Both the position numbers and the translations under genes were made by a program. Shown one piece after another: positions 18,767 to 26,380 of a DNA stretch of 64,000 nucleotides (positions are counted from its first letter, which is position 1; every line of letters begins with the position of its first letter). Where the stretch lies: assembly GCF_007745175.1 (NCBI RefSeq), contig NZ_CP036271.1, positions 4,352,314 through 4,416,313 on the forward strand. The letters are read 5' to 3'. The notes under the pieces are model-generated. The model was not told the DNA's origin. It saw only the letters and a list, made by a program, of their open reading frames with translations, and ran no database searches. The DNA comes from Caulifigura coniformis. Its GTDB lineage: Bacteria > Planctomycetota > Planctomycetia > Planctomycetales > Planctomycetaceae.

Positions 18767-19657
18767 ATGGGTTACGAGACGACACAGCGCACGGCGGCTT
18801 CCGCACTGTTCACCTGCTTCGAAGTGACCACAGGGCGAGTCTCCAGATGCATCGCCTATGCCATGCTCCGAGACAGCATTTGTCAGCTTCGCGAGCAGGT
18901 GACCAGTGAACCCGACCCGGCGGAGAGACAACGGCTACAAACTCATCTACGGGTCGGCGAGCTCATTCTCTCAAGGCATAGAGATGAACGGCCATTCGGG
19001 ACGGTGCCGCCCTTTTGGGATTTCAAAAGTGCATCCGAGTTTCTTGACGGCTTTCTCGCGGCAGTGGACGACGGTCTTGGGATGCATCTCCAGGAAGGAA
19101 AGCCGCTGTGTGATCCTGAATTCGGCTTGACCTACCGAGACACCGACGCCGACTTCGAGAAATATGCTTGGTGGGAAACGCAGCTTTGCGATCGCGTGCT
19201 GTCGGAAGAGGCGACGATCGTGCGATCATTCCGCTCTTTGCCTGACACCTGGCCTGTTTGCGACCACCGTACCTGGGTGTACGCGACCGCTCACGGCGCC
19301 GCGGCGCGTCTTCTCAACGAAGTGCTCTATCACGGGATTGTACCGATCATGGAGAACCTTGAAGAGATCCGCAAACTTCGCGGACGCGTGCTGCAGGAGC
19401 GGCTATTGGTCAGCATCAACTGCAAGCCACAACGCGCTCAGGAGTCGGAAGCGAGCGCTGATGTAAAAGAGCCAAAGCAGCTTCAGTACGAGTTCTGGGC
19501 GTCTCACCGAGCATGGTCGGCGGCAGAGGCAAAGAGGGCGTACGAAAAGACCTACGATACAGCGATTCCTTCAGTACGGGCGTTCACGAAAGCGTGCGAG
19601 CGGTGGGCCAAACAGGAGGGGCTTCCATTGCTCGGGCGGCGACGTAAGACGACATAA
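18767..19657 (+). CDS. Unknown protein of the mobile element
   Basis: A 296-residue protein with no domain I recognise. It is soluble and charged, with several aromatic-rich helices (FWDFKSASEFLDGFLAAVDDG, TWVYATAHGAAARLLNEVLYHGIVP) and a basic C-terminus (GLPLLGRRRKTT). The last 90 residues (FWASHRAWSAAEAKRAYEKTYDT) could be a DNA-contacting helical domain, but this is only a guess. Codon use looks less GC-biased than in the chromosomal genes. The ATG at 18767 was chosen; the frame is open to 18695. It is the first gene inside attL. Confidence 0.65.
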   Translation: MGYETTQRTAASALFTCFEVTTGRVSRCIAYAMLRDSICQLREQVTSEPDPAERQRLQTHLRVGELILSRHRDERPFGTVPPFWDFKSASEFLDGFLAAVDDGLGMHLQEGKPLCDPEFGLTYRDTDADFEKYAWWETQLCDRVLSEEATIVRSFRSLPDTWPVCDHRTWVYATAHGAAARLLNEVLYHGIVPIMENLEEIRKLRGRVLQERLLVSINCKPQRAQESEASADVKEPKQLQYEFWASHRAWSAAEAKRAYEKTYDTAIPSVRAFTKACERWAKQEGLPLLGRRRKTT

Positions 19658-19790
19658 CGCGACGGGCTGGGAAATGTTGCGACACGCGTCTCGCGCCTAC
19701 TTCAATTCGCAACCGCATTAGCTCTGATAGCTCCCGAACAGGCCACCGTCGACCTGGTGGCCATTCTTAGTTCAATGGGAGCTTCCGAAG

Positions 19791-20000
19791 ATGGCAGTAG
19801 CTCAAGCATTGCCGGTCATTCAAGCGGGTGTTTCTTACCCGCTGCCAGTGTTCATGAAACTTGTGAACATGGGCCGCCACGCGATCCGGGTCGCGCGAAG
19901 GAACGGTCTCGATGTCCGATATGTTGGGAACCAAGGCTTCGTGACGGGAGACGCCTGGCTCAAGTATCTCGAAGAGCACGGCGAGCAATCGTTTCGCTGA
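19791..20000 (+). CDS. Small excisionase-like HTH protein
   Basis: A 69-residue protein whose centre, PVFMKLVNMGRHAIRVARRNGLDVRYVGNQGFVTGDAWLKYLEEHG, follows the helix-turn-helix plus wing pattern of excisionase/MerR-like DNA-binding proteins (HTH_17 type). A position just upstream of the initiator-like gene, in a tRNA-integrated element, fits a recombination directionality factor or a repressor. The similarity is structural rather than motif-exact, so the role is tentative. Confidence 0.65.
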   Translation: MAVAQALPVIQAGVSYPLPVFMKLVNMGRHAIRVARRNGLDVRYVGNQGFVTGDAWLKYLEEHGEQSFR

Positions 20001-20101
20001 CGTGCTGGGGTGAGTGCGCCCCAATTCGCGGCACGCTTGAAACGGCGAAGGCCGGCTGACACCGGCCCCCACCCACTTCGAAACTTGGAGCATTCTCACG
20101 G

Positions 20102-21232
20102 ATGGAGCCTCAATCGGCAAGAAGGCCGCTGACCACTCACTTGTCTGAGCAGTCCGCCGGTTCGTCGAAGGCGGGAATCCACCGTCGCCGACAGCTTGAG
20201 TGGGACTTCACAGCTCGCGGCCACCAGCTGCGAATGCTCGATGGGGCCGTGTTTGGGCGTTCCTATCCAGCACCGGGTGGGAAGAATGTCAGCGGAGCTG
20301 CACTGAAGTCAGTTCTGCGCGTCATTGACAGCCATGCCCGCCAGAAAAGCAGTTGCTTCGCTTCGATCGAGATCATTGCCAAAGAAGCGTGCTACTCAAA
20401 AAGCGTCGTCAAGAGAGCGATCGCCGTTCTACGTGACGAGTTCGGGATCCTCATGGAGGAAGAAATTCGCGACGCGTGTGGCCACCGCTTTCGATTTCAC
20501 CGCACGATCTGCTGGTCCAACCTCGCACCATTTGCCGAGTCCCAAGCGGTTGACGAGAGGTCCGCTCCTTCTCAACCCGAACGCCGCCCAGAAACCACCA
20601 GTCAAAGCCCCAGGGACCACAACGGACAAGCCCAGAGACCACGAGAGAGGGCCCCAGGGACCACGAGGGGAAACCTGACTACTAATGGAAGCGCAAATGA
20701 ACCGCCACCTCCAATCGTGACGGTCGCGACCGTCGACCGGGCGGCGGCGGAGCTTTCAGAACTTGGAGTCGAATGGCCAGGGGCAGCCCTTCAGGCTGCT
20801 CGTGCGGCCAAGCCGGAGGAGCATGTGCTCGCGATCCTCTCGTATTTCCGAGAACACGCGCCACGAAACGGATGGGGGCCAGGCGCTCTAGTTCAACGAC
20901 TTAGGAATTCGCGACATCACATCGCGATCGAGCGAGGCTGGCCGCAAGCAGCACCGAAGGCAATCCAGTCGAAACAACGTTCTGACGAGCTGCAGAAGAG
21001 GCAGGCCCAGGACGACGAACAAAAGCGAAAGGCCGAGGCTGACGCATCCGCCGCGGCAAGACGTGAGATTGAGCTCGGCCCCCATCTCGACAGCATGGCG
21101 CTCATCCAACAGCACGACCTCGCGCAACGTGTCTCCCGAGAACTCCACACTCACTTCCAACGTCGCGGGATGACGCCTTACGTGCGACAGCAATTGCTTC
21201 GGAAACTTGAACTGGAGGCAGTCAACAAATGA
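20102..21232 (+). CDS. Replication-initiator-like protein with iterons inside its gene
   Basis: A 376-residue protein. Residues 60-137 look like a winged-helix domain of the replication-initiator type (SCFASIEIIAKEACYSKSVV then KRAIAVLRDEFGIL). Residues 150-200 are a polar linker rich in Pro, Arg and Thr. Residues 200-270 form a second small helical domain, and 285-325 a charged coiled coil. The linker-coding DNA holds four repeats at an exact 22-bp step. This arrangement, N-terminal DNA-binding domain, origin repeats in the linker and a C-terminal partner domain, is that of lambda O. I infer an initiator; there is no sequence proof of helicase-loader contact. Confidence 0.65.
   Translation: MEPQSARRPLTTHLSEQSAGSSKAGIHRRRQLEWDFTARGHQLRMLDGAVFGRSYPAPGGKNVSGAALKSVLRVIDSHARQKSSCFASIEIIAKEACYSKSVVKRAIAVLRDEFGILMEEEIRDACGHRFRFHRTICWSNLAPFAESQAVDERSAPSQPERRPETTSQSPRDHNGQAQRPRERAPGTTRGNLTTNGSANEPPPPIVTVATVDRAAAELSELGVEWPGAALQAARAAKPEEHVLAILSYFREHAPRNGWGPGALVQRLRNSRHHIAIERGWPQAAPKAIQSKQRSDELQKRQAQDDEQKRKAEADASAAARREIELGPHLDSMALIQQHDLAQRVSRELHTHFQRRGMTPYVRQQLLRKLELEAVNK
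20587..20674 (+). repeat. Four 22-bp iteron-like repeats (candidate origin)
   Basis: The core CCCAGRRACCAC starts at 20587, 20609, 20631 and 20653, exactly 22 bp apart each time. The cores read CCCAGAAACCAC, CCCAGGGACCAC, CCCAGAGACCAC and CCCAGGGACCAC. Because 22 is not a multiple of three, each copy is read in a different frame by the surrounding gene and the encoded peptide is not repeated, so selection acted on the DNA. A comparatively AT-rich stretch follows at about 20670-20702. This fits an initiator-binding origin. Confidence 0.8.
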
Positions 21233-21543
21233 GCGATCCTTCCGATATGGATCGAACCCGGGTCGAGGGCCCGACTGCCCCAGGACCATGCTGCAGTTGC
21301 CTGTCCAAGTTGGAGCCAGAATTGCGAGAGGTTGATGCACGGTTACCGGCACTTTCGAGCCGATGGACCGCCGTTTCACATTGCGGCGCGCCGCCGCGGT
21401 CAACTGGCCGGCAAGACCACCTTCGTTGGCGTGCTGCAGACTGTCCCGGGCGACTGAATCACTTCGCCTCGGATTCTTTTATGACAGCCCGTGTCAGGGG
21501 CCGCGAGTACGGCGGCAATCGATCGACTTCAGCGGAGCTCACG
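21233..21543. other. Stretch without a confident gene; possible 40-residue ORF
   Basis: An in-frame reading from an ATG at 21229, overlapping the previous stop, runs into the HTH gene at 21544. Its first 105 codons encode an unlikely Cys/Arg/Ser-rich sequence. A different frame holds a short open frame at 21335-21457 (MHGYRHFRADGPPFHIAARR onward, 40 residues) with a protein-like composition. Neither is supported by a recognisable family. Confidence 0.3.
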
Positions 21544-21849
21544 ATGGGAAAGACGACAACTCGCAAACGTGTGGTCAAACGGGACATGCCGACTCCGAGG
21601 CTGGTGGCCAAGGTTCGCGAATTGACCGGCCTTTCCGTCGCTCAAGTTGGCCAGCTCGTGGGCGTCGACCGCCAGACGGTCTGGAAATGGCAGCACGGTG
21701 CACCGGCTCGCGCTCGGCACCTGGTCGATCTGCGTTTGATCATCAGCAAGCCGGCCGAAGCGAGGGAACTGGCTGTCCGCGCCGAGCGTGGTCTCTTGCA
21801 TCTCGGTTCCGTCGCGAAGCTGATGAAGGCCTTGCAAGGGACGCGGTGA
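21544..21849 (+). CDS. Small XRE-like HTH protein
   Basis: A 101-residue protein. The segment LVAKVRELTGLSVAQVGQLVGVDRQTVWKWQHGAPAR (about residues 19-55) is a helix-turn-helix of the XRE/Cro type, with a conserved recognition helix and a Trp-Lys-Trp turn. The N-terminal TTTRKRVVKR is strongly basic. The ATG at 21544 has a GGAG ribosome site; longer readings from 21229 look artificial. The next gene starts on the last base of its stop codon, so the two are translationally coupled. It is probably a regulator of element genes. Confidence 0.65.
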   Translation: MGKTTTRKRVVKRDMPTPRLVAKVRELTGLSVAQVGQLVGVDRQTVWKWQHGAPARARHLVDLRLIISKPAEARELAVRAERGLLHLGSVAKLMKALQGTR

Positions 21850-22184
21850 TGTTCGAAACCCCGACGTTTCAGCCAGACCCGATCGAGCCGGAATCCGCTC
21901 GGAACGCGCGAGAAATTGCGCGAGTCTTCCGCATCTCGTCGCATCGTGCGGCGGAACTGCTCGAAGTGGATCATGGCCACTGGAAGGCGATTCTGGCCGG
22001 GACGCGGCCTGCACGGCCGGGACTGGCCTCGCTGATGCAGTCCATCGTCGACACCCCGCTGTTCAAGTTGCGGGCTCGCCTCGTTGACGAGCTCGAAAAG
22101 ACCGACCGGCCCATCGAGCAGCTTTGCGCCGGGAAAACCGCTGCGCGGATTTACGGCGTATGGGAGCAACGCAGACCGAAGTAG
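21849..22184 (+). CDS. Small HTH-like protein coupled to the upstream regulator
   Basis: A 111-residue protein that starts with an ATG overlapping the previous stop by one base. Residues 20-65 (AREIARVFRISSHRAAELLEVDHGHWKAILAG) resemble a helix-turn-helix, followed by a helical tail (LFKLRARLVDELEKTDRPIE). With its neighbour it forms a two-gene unit of possible DNA-binding proteins. A toxin-antitoxin pair is conceivable but nothing in the sequence proves it. Confidence 0.55.
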   Translation: MFETPTFQPDPIEPESARNAREIARVFRISSHRAAELLEVDHGHWKAILAGTRPARPGLASLMQSIVDTPLFKLRARLVDELEKTDRPIEQLCAGKTAARIYGVWEQRRPK

Positions 22185-22227
22185 TTTCCCCCTTCAATGG
22201 AAGTCTTTTTCTCGCAAGGAAGTGACC

Positions 22228-22998
22228 ATGATCAAGAACACGAAGGCCGCGGCGGGCGTCGTCGCAACATCCCCATTCCTCACACTGGAACAAGCCGCGG
22301 CCGAGCTGCGGATTGAACAGATCAACGTGCTGCGGTTGATTGCCCGCGGACGGCTCCTGGGCATTCGGGCCGGCGACGACTGGAAGGTCCGGCCAGCCGA
22401 CCTCGAAGAGTACGTCGCCCGGGGGGCGCAGGACCTCCAGGCACCGGGCTGGGGTCGCGATGAGGATCGCCCCGCGGACCCGGACGGGAGCTCGCAGGCG
22501 CATGCGGCCGGTCAGATTGTTCGAAAGGCAATGAAGACCCTCATCCCGGCATCGCTCGATTCGATCTCCAAGGACGGACGAGGCCGCTATCCGGCCTTCC
22601 TGATGCTCTCCGGCGCGACGATCCGGCCTCTCTTGAACCAGGTCTATTCTCCGCTCGTCCGTTTCAAAGACGCGGAGCCGTCTCGCTACAAGACGCTGAA
22701 AGAAGCTCTGGCCACAGCGGGTCTCCGGTCGAAGGCTGTCTCCCGCATAGTGAATCAGTCGGCTTCCGAGAGCGCCCTCAACCCTCAATCAATCCGCGAA
22801 CGGCTGTTCGGCGACGGTCCGGAAGCCTTCGAGCGGAAGATGAAGGCGGCGTGGGACGTGCTCATGAGCGACGGCATTCCGGCCCGACACACCTACACTT
22901 CTCCGCAGCCAGGCGAGGACGCTGTGTCGATCGGCTTTCGAGTTCGGTACAGCGATCTCGGGCTCGACTACGTCACGGCCCGCGAACTGGCGTTTTGA
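22228..22998 (+). CDS. HTH_17 (excisionase-type) domain protein with unknown C-terminal domain
   Basis: A 256-residue protein. Residues 15-65 (FLTLEQAAAELRIEQINVLRLIARGRLLGIR...WKVRPADLEEYVARG) match the HTH_17/excisionase fold. The C-terminal part from residue 95 (IVRKAMKTLIPASL...FGDGPEAFERKMKAAWDVLMSDGIP) is not recognised. The ATG at 22228 has an AAGGA ribosome site. It is followed by a large non-coding repeat region, so it may bind there. Confidence 0.65.
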   Translation: MIKNTKAAAGVVATSPFLTLEQAAAELRIEQINVLRLIARGRLLGIRAGDDWKVRPADLEEYVARGAQDLQAPGWGRDEDRPADPDGSSQAHAAGQIVRKAMKTLIPASLDSISKDGRGRYPAFLMLSGATIRPLLNQVYSPLVRFKDAEPSRYKTLKEALATAGLRSKAVSRIVNQSASESALNPQSIRERLFGDGPEAFERKMKAAWDVLMSDGIPARHTYTSPQPGEDAVSIGFRVRYSDLGLDYVTARELAF

Positions 22999-23567
22999 AA
23001 AGCGGTAAACCTTGCGAGCGTGCGGCGGCGGGGCTTTTCAGAAACCGGGCTCCGTCGCCGCACGTCCTTTCAGACCGTGGCGACGCCGCCGAACGCGTCA
23101 GGATCCCGGTGCCACGTCATACGCCCGGGATTATCGCTTTCCGAGAACCCAATCATTTCAGCAGCGGCGAGTCACTCCCCGCCGTCGCAGGTCCATGCCC
23201 TCGGCGCGTGCGAGAAAAACCGCTTCTCACTCGACCCCAGCTCACCGTTCGTCGCGTCGCCCCCTTCCTCGCCGAACCGGTTGCAGTACTCCCCTGGCTC
23301 GAGCACGTCCACGAGAGAAGATTTCCGCATCGTCAGACAGTAGACTTCGCAGCCCGGCTCAATCGGGCCCAGCGCCGCCGCACTCGAACCCCGCGAACCG
23401 CGGCCCTCTAACTGAGGGCAGGAATCCCGTGCCAATCGCACAGAATCCGCCCCGCCGCGCCACAGGCATCCCGCTGTCGGGAAGGGCTGCCACGGCCGCA
23501 TGCCGCAAACGGATCGAACGGCGCCGCCGCCAGCCCCGCCCGATGGGCTGCTGAGCGTCGCTGCGGA

Positions 23568-23754
23568 GTCACGGCCCCGCGTCACAGATTGTCGGAACTC
23601 GGTCACACCGCGCAGCCCGGAAACGTCCCGCCAGTTTGCGATTGCGGCGTCACACTCCGGCCGGCGGGTCACGACATCGGGGCACGCTTCCGCCGAGCGG
23701 CTTCCGCCCGCGGCGTCACACTTCCGCCGGGGTGGTCACGGCGGCCGCGTCACA
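23568..23754 (+). repeat. Array of eight same-strand GTCAC boxes
   Basis: GTCAC starts at 23568, 23581, 23602, 23649, 23668, 23715, 23735 and 23749, always on the plus strand; five copies are GTCACA. The steps are 13, 21, 47, 19, 47, 20 and 14 bp. Pairs about 20 bp apart recur every 66-68 bp and the spacing pattern is nearly symmetric. This looks like a multi-site protein-binding array. Confidence 0.65.
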
Positions 23755-23892
23755 CCGCCTGCAGCGACGCTCTCTACCGCGTCGGGGCCCGTTCCGGGCG
23801 GAGCCGATGTTGCCGAGCTGCTGTGAGAACGCCGCGGTGCGAATTCTGCGCGAAACAAAGTGTCTCACTTTAGCCGACTGCCTCGGCGGCCC

Positions 23893-23931
23893 CACCGTGT
23901 GCGTGGAGAAAAGTAGTACCTACACCGTGTG
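23893..23931 (+). promoter_or_regulatory. Paired CACCGTGTG boxes upstream of the OLD-family nuclease
   Basis: CACCGTGTG occurs at 23893-23901 and 23923-23931, exactly 30 bp apart. The second copy lies inside a short palindrome, ACACCGTGT. They sit 70-110 bp before the start of the nuclease gene and could be repressor sites. Confidence 0.45.
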
Positions 23932-24003
23932 GCGATGTTTGTTCTGGAGTTGCTCCGGGGATAACGTAGGGCTTCTTGGGCAATCTCAAAACTGGTGGGC
24001 AAC

Positions 24004-25815
24004 ATGGCTAAGAAAAAGGCGGCTGCAACTGAACAGCAGGAGGCACCGACTGAACTCGACAACGTCGGAACGAAGCTGCGGAAGCTAGTCATCAAGAATT
24101 TCGGGTGCATCGGCAGCACGCCTGTCGAGATCGACCTTGATGATGTGGTGGTGCTGGTCGGTCGGAACAACACTGGAAAGAGCACGATTCTCCGGGCATA
24201 CCAGGTGATCATGACGTCATCCGCTCCCAAACTGGAATTAGATGACTTTCCAGAATCCAAAGTCGACGCCGCCGCGTTGCCCGAAATCGAGCTGCACACA
24301 CGCATCATTGACAACCCACCTGCAAGCAAGTGGATCGCCAAGATCGACGGCGAAGATATTGTTCGCGAACGATGGACTTGGACGAAGGACAAGGTGGTGG
24401 GCAAGCGACAAGGTTTTGATGTCGCATCAGACCAATGGTCAGATCAGGTACCTTGGGGTGCCGCGAATGTGGCGAATTCGCGCCGGCCTAGGCCGCACAG
24501 AATCGACGCGTTCGGCAGTCCAGAAGAGCAAACCGAGGCTGTTGTGAAGTTGCTACTTGCAGCCCTTTTGAGCGCGATCGGCAACCTTCCCCACACCGAG
24601 GCCGGAGAAGACGGAGAACTGAAAGAGACGGAGTACGGCAAGCTGTTGAAGGATATTGCCAGCTTGCAGAGAGCGGTCGTCGAACAAGTGCAGGACCAGA
24701 TCGATCACGCGCAGCAGCAGCTAACGGAAGTCATTCAGAATGTTTTTCGAGGATATCGGATTGAGTTTGACGCGAAGCCTGAGGAAGACATCACGAGCTG
24801 CCTCAATTTTTTCAAACCTGGGGCGCTACTGCGAATGGGACCGAAGGACGGCCACATGAGTTCGGCCGAACGTCAGGGAAGTGGCGCTAGACGGACGTTG
24901 ATGTGGGCCGCCCTGAAATACGCGGCTGACAAGAAAGCCGACGAAGACGCGAAACCGAATTTGTTGTTGATGGACGAGCCAGAGCTTTGCCTGCATCCCA
25001 ATGCAGTTCGCGAGGCGTGCAACGTACTCTACGACCTTCCTAAGACCGGCAAGTGGCAGGTCATGGTGACAACACACTCACCGGCATTTATCGATTTGTC
25101 TCGAGACAACACCACCGTTGTGCGGGTTGAACGTGATGCAGACGGTGTTGTGATCAGGGGAACGACAGTCTTCAGACCGGAGAAGGCGAAGCTGAGCGAT
25201 GACGAGAAGGAGGAACTCAAGATGCTCAACCTCTGCGACCCTTCCCTTTGCGAGTTCTTTTTCGGGGGGAGGACTGTGATCGTCGAGGGCGATACCGAGT
25301 ACACCGCCTTCCGCTTCTTGCTGGACAAGTTCCCTGATGACCCGCGGTTGAAGGACGTTCACGTCGTTCGTGCTCGTGGCAAGTACACCATTTGTTTGGT
25401 CGCCAAGATTCTTAATCAGTTCAACTCGCGCTATGCGGTGCTCCACGACTGCGATGCCCCGAAGGTGTTGCGGAAGAAAAAGGGGTCAAACGAAAAGGAA
25501 GAAATCGTCAATCCTGCCTGGACCAACAACAGCAGGATTCGCGACGCGGTGAGTGACTCAGTTCTCGCTAAGCGCGCTCGGCTGGTTGCGCTCATCCCCC
25601 ACTTCGAAGGTGCGTTCTTCGGTGAGGAACTGTCTGGTGAAAAGCCGGTGAATGCATGGACGCGGTTGAAAAACGACAACGACATTGCCGAGCAGGTGAA
25701 GGGCCTGCTTTGCAGCCTGCTCGATTTCAACGAACAGGTTCCTACAACCTGTTCGGAATGGTCTGATGAGCAGGCACTTCTCGCCCGCTACGAGCAGTTT
25801 GCAAGCTCGACCTGA
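24004..25815 (+). CDS. OLD-family ATP-dependent endonuclease (ATPase plus Toprim)
   Basis: A 603-residue class 1 OLD (overcoming lysogenisation defect) protein. The N-terminal ABC-type ATPase has Walker A GRNNTGKS (residues 53-60), a degenerate signature region GSGARRTLMWAAL (from 293), Walker B LLLMDEPE (320-327) and the switch histidine in THSP (357-360). The C-terminal Toprim domain has the catalytic Glu in VIVEGDTEY (Glu428) and the acidic pair in HDCDAPK (482-484). Such proteins cut DNA and act in phage defence; GajA of Gabija is a relative. No GajB-like helicase lies next to it. GC content looks lower than in the neighbours. An upstream GTG at 23995 is an alternative start. Confidence 0.88.
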   Translation: MAKKKAAATEQQEAPTELDNVGTKLRKLVIKNFGCIGSTPVEIDLDDVVVLVGRNNTGKSTILRAYQVIMTSSAPKLELDDFPESKVDAAALPEIELHTRIIDNPPASKWIAKIDGEDIVRERWTWTKDKVVGKRQGFDVASDQWSDQVPWGAANVANSRRPRPHRIDAFGSPEEQTEAVVKLLLAALLSAIGNLPHTEAGEDGELKETEYGKLLKDIASLQRAVVEQVQDQIDHAQQQLTEVIQNVFRGYRIEFDAKPEEDITSCLNFFKPGALLRMGPKDGHMSSAERQGSGARRTLMWAALKYAADKKADEDAKPNLLLMDEPELCLHPNAVREACNVLYDLPKTGKWQVMVTTHSPAFIDLSRDNTTVVRVERDADGVVIRGTTVFRPEKAKLSDDEKEELKMLNLCDPSLCEFFFGGRTVIVEGDTEYTAFRFLLDKFPDDPRLKDVHVVRARGKYTICLVAKILNQFNSRYAVLHDCDAPKVLRKKKGSNEKEEIVNPAWTNNSRIRDAVSDSVLAKRARLVALIPHFEGAFFGEELSGEKPVNAWTRLKNDNDIAEQVKGLLCSLLDFNEQVPTTCSEWSDEQALLARYEQFASST

Positions 25816-25863
25816 AAGGTCCTCGCGACAAAGGCTTGGCTGGGGGGAAATAGCTGTGCGATT

Positions 25864-26068
25864 TCACACGGCCCTCAGCTCAGCAAGGGCCCGGCGAAAC
25901 GAGTCGGCGACGATTTCCGAGCCTGGATCCTGCAATCGGTCAACATCAAACTGGAGATTCACGCCCTTGGAGCCGTGAAAAGACGCTTACAAATAAAGCG
26001 AAGTCCCAAACCTTCAGAGCGACCGTTTCACCTTCATGAAGTTCATTCAGCATTGTCTCGACCAGCAT
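25864..26068 (-). pseudogene. Frameshifted small gene remnant
   Basis: On the minus strand an ATG at 26068 opens MLVETMLNELHEGETVALKV and continues WDFALFVSVF. Removing one base in the run of four T (plus strand A at 25978-25981) joins this to HGSKGVNLQFDVDRLQDPGS, continuing EIVADSFRRALAELRAV before a stop at 25864. Together they give a natural-looking 67-residue protein. The family is unknown. It may be the decayed 3' end of a larger cargo gene. Confidence 0.35.
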
Positions 26069-26129
26069 CGTTTTGGCCCCGGCTCATGAAGGGCGCGCGG
26101 CAGACTATAGCCCCTCGCTTTTCAACCAG

Positions 26130-26190
26130 TGCCCAGAGAGGACTCAAACCTCCATGAGAGTGATCCAACTAGCTCCTGAAGCTGGACGCG
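26130..26190 (-). other. Possible degenerate tRNA fragment
   Basis: Read on the minus strand, GGAGGTTTGAGTCCTCT forms a T-arm-like hairpin followed by CTGGGCA, as at a tRNA 3' end. AGCTAGTTGGAT just before it resembles a D-arm. No matching 5' acceptor strand or anticodon arm was found. It could be an old attachment-site scar. This is a weak call. Confidence 0.22.
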
Positions 26191-26380
26191 TTTCGCAGCT
26201 TGCCCGACTAGAACACCCCTCGTAAATGGGATCATGTACTGGGATGCTGCAATAGCCGCCAGAGAGTGGCCGAACTCACCGGTTCATGGTGCGGAAATGG
26301 CAGCTCTCGTTCCCGGTTACCGCCCCGGTGATGCTGAGGACAGCAATCAACTTCTTGCACCCGATGCTCCCTCGCGCCAG

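Larger units (their letters stand above)
22999..24003. other. One-kilobase region without a confident gene
   Basis: No reading frame here gives a convincing protein. The left half holds a weak minus-strand candidate: the last 52 codons ending at 23172 (MRKSSLVDVLEPGEYCNRFG onward) have a natural composition but no good ribosome site. The right half contains eight GTCAC boxes (23568-23754). The last 180 bp before the OLD-family gene contain two CACCGTGTG boxes. The region may combine an origin or partition-like site with the promoter of the nuclease. Confidence 0.5.
25816..26380. other. Gap with a gene remnant and a tRNA-like fragment
   Basis: No intact gene is seen in these 565 bases between two convergent nuclease genes. 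They hold a frameshifted minus-strand remnant (25864-26068) and a tRNA T-arm-like fragment near 26130. Both suggest that the interval is scar tissue from earlier insertions or deletions. Confidence 0.4.

Noticed and set aside
23568-23754. CRISPR-like array
   Set aside because: The repeated unit is only five or six bases, spacers vary from 8 to 42 bp, and no cas gene is near.
24004-25815. Complete Gabija or PARIS defence system
   Set aside because: The protein has an OLD-type ATPase-Toprim layout like GajA, but no GajB-type helicase and no separate AriB-type gene is adjacent.
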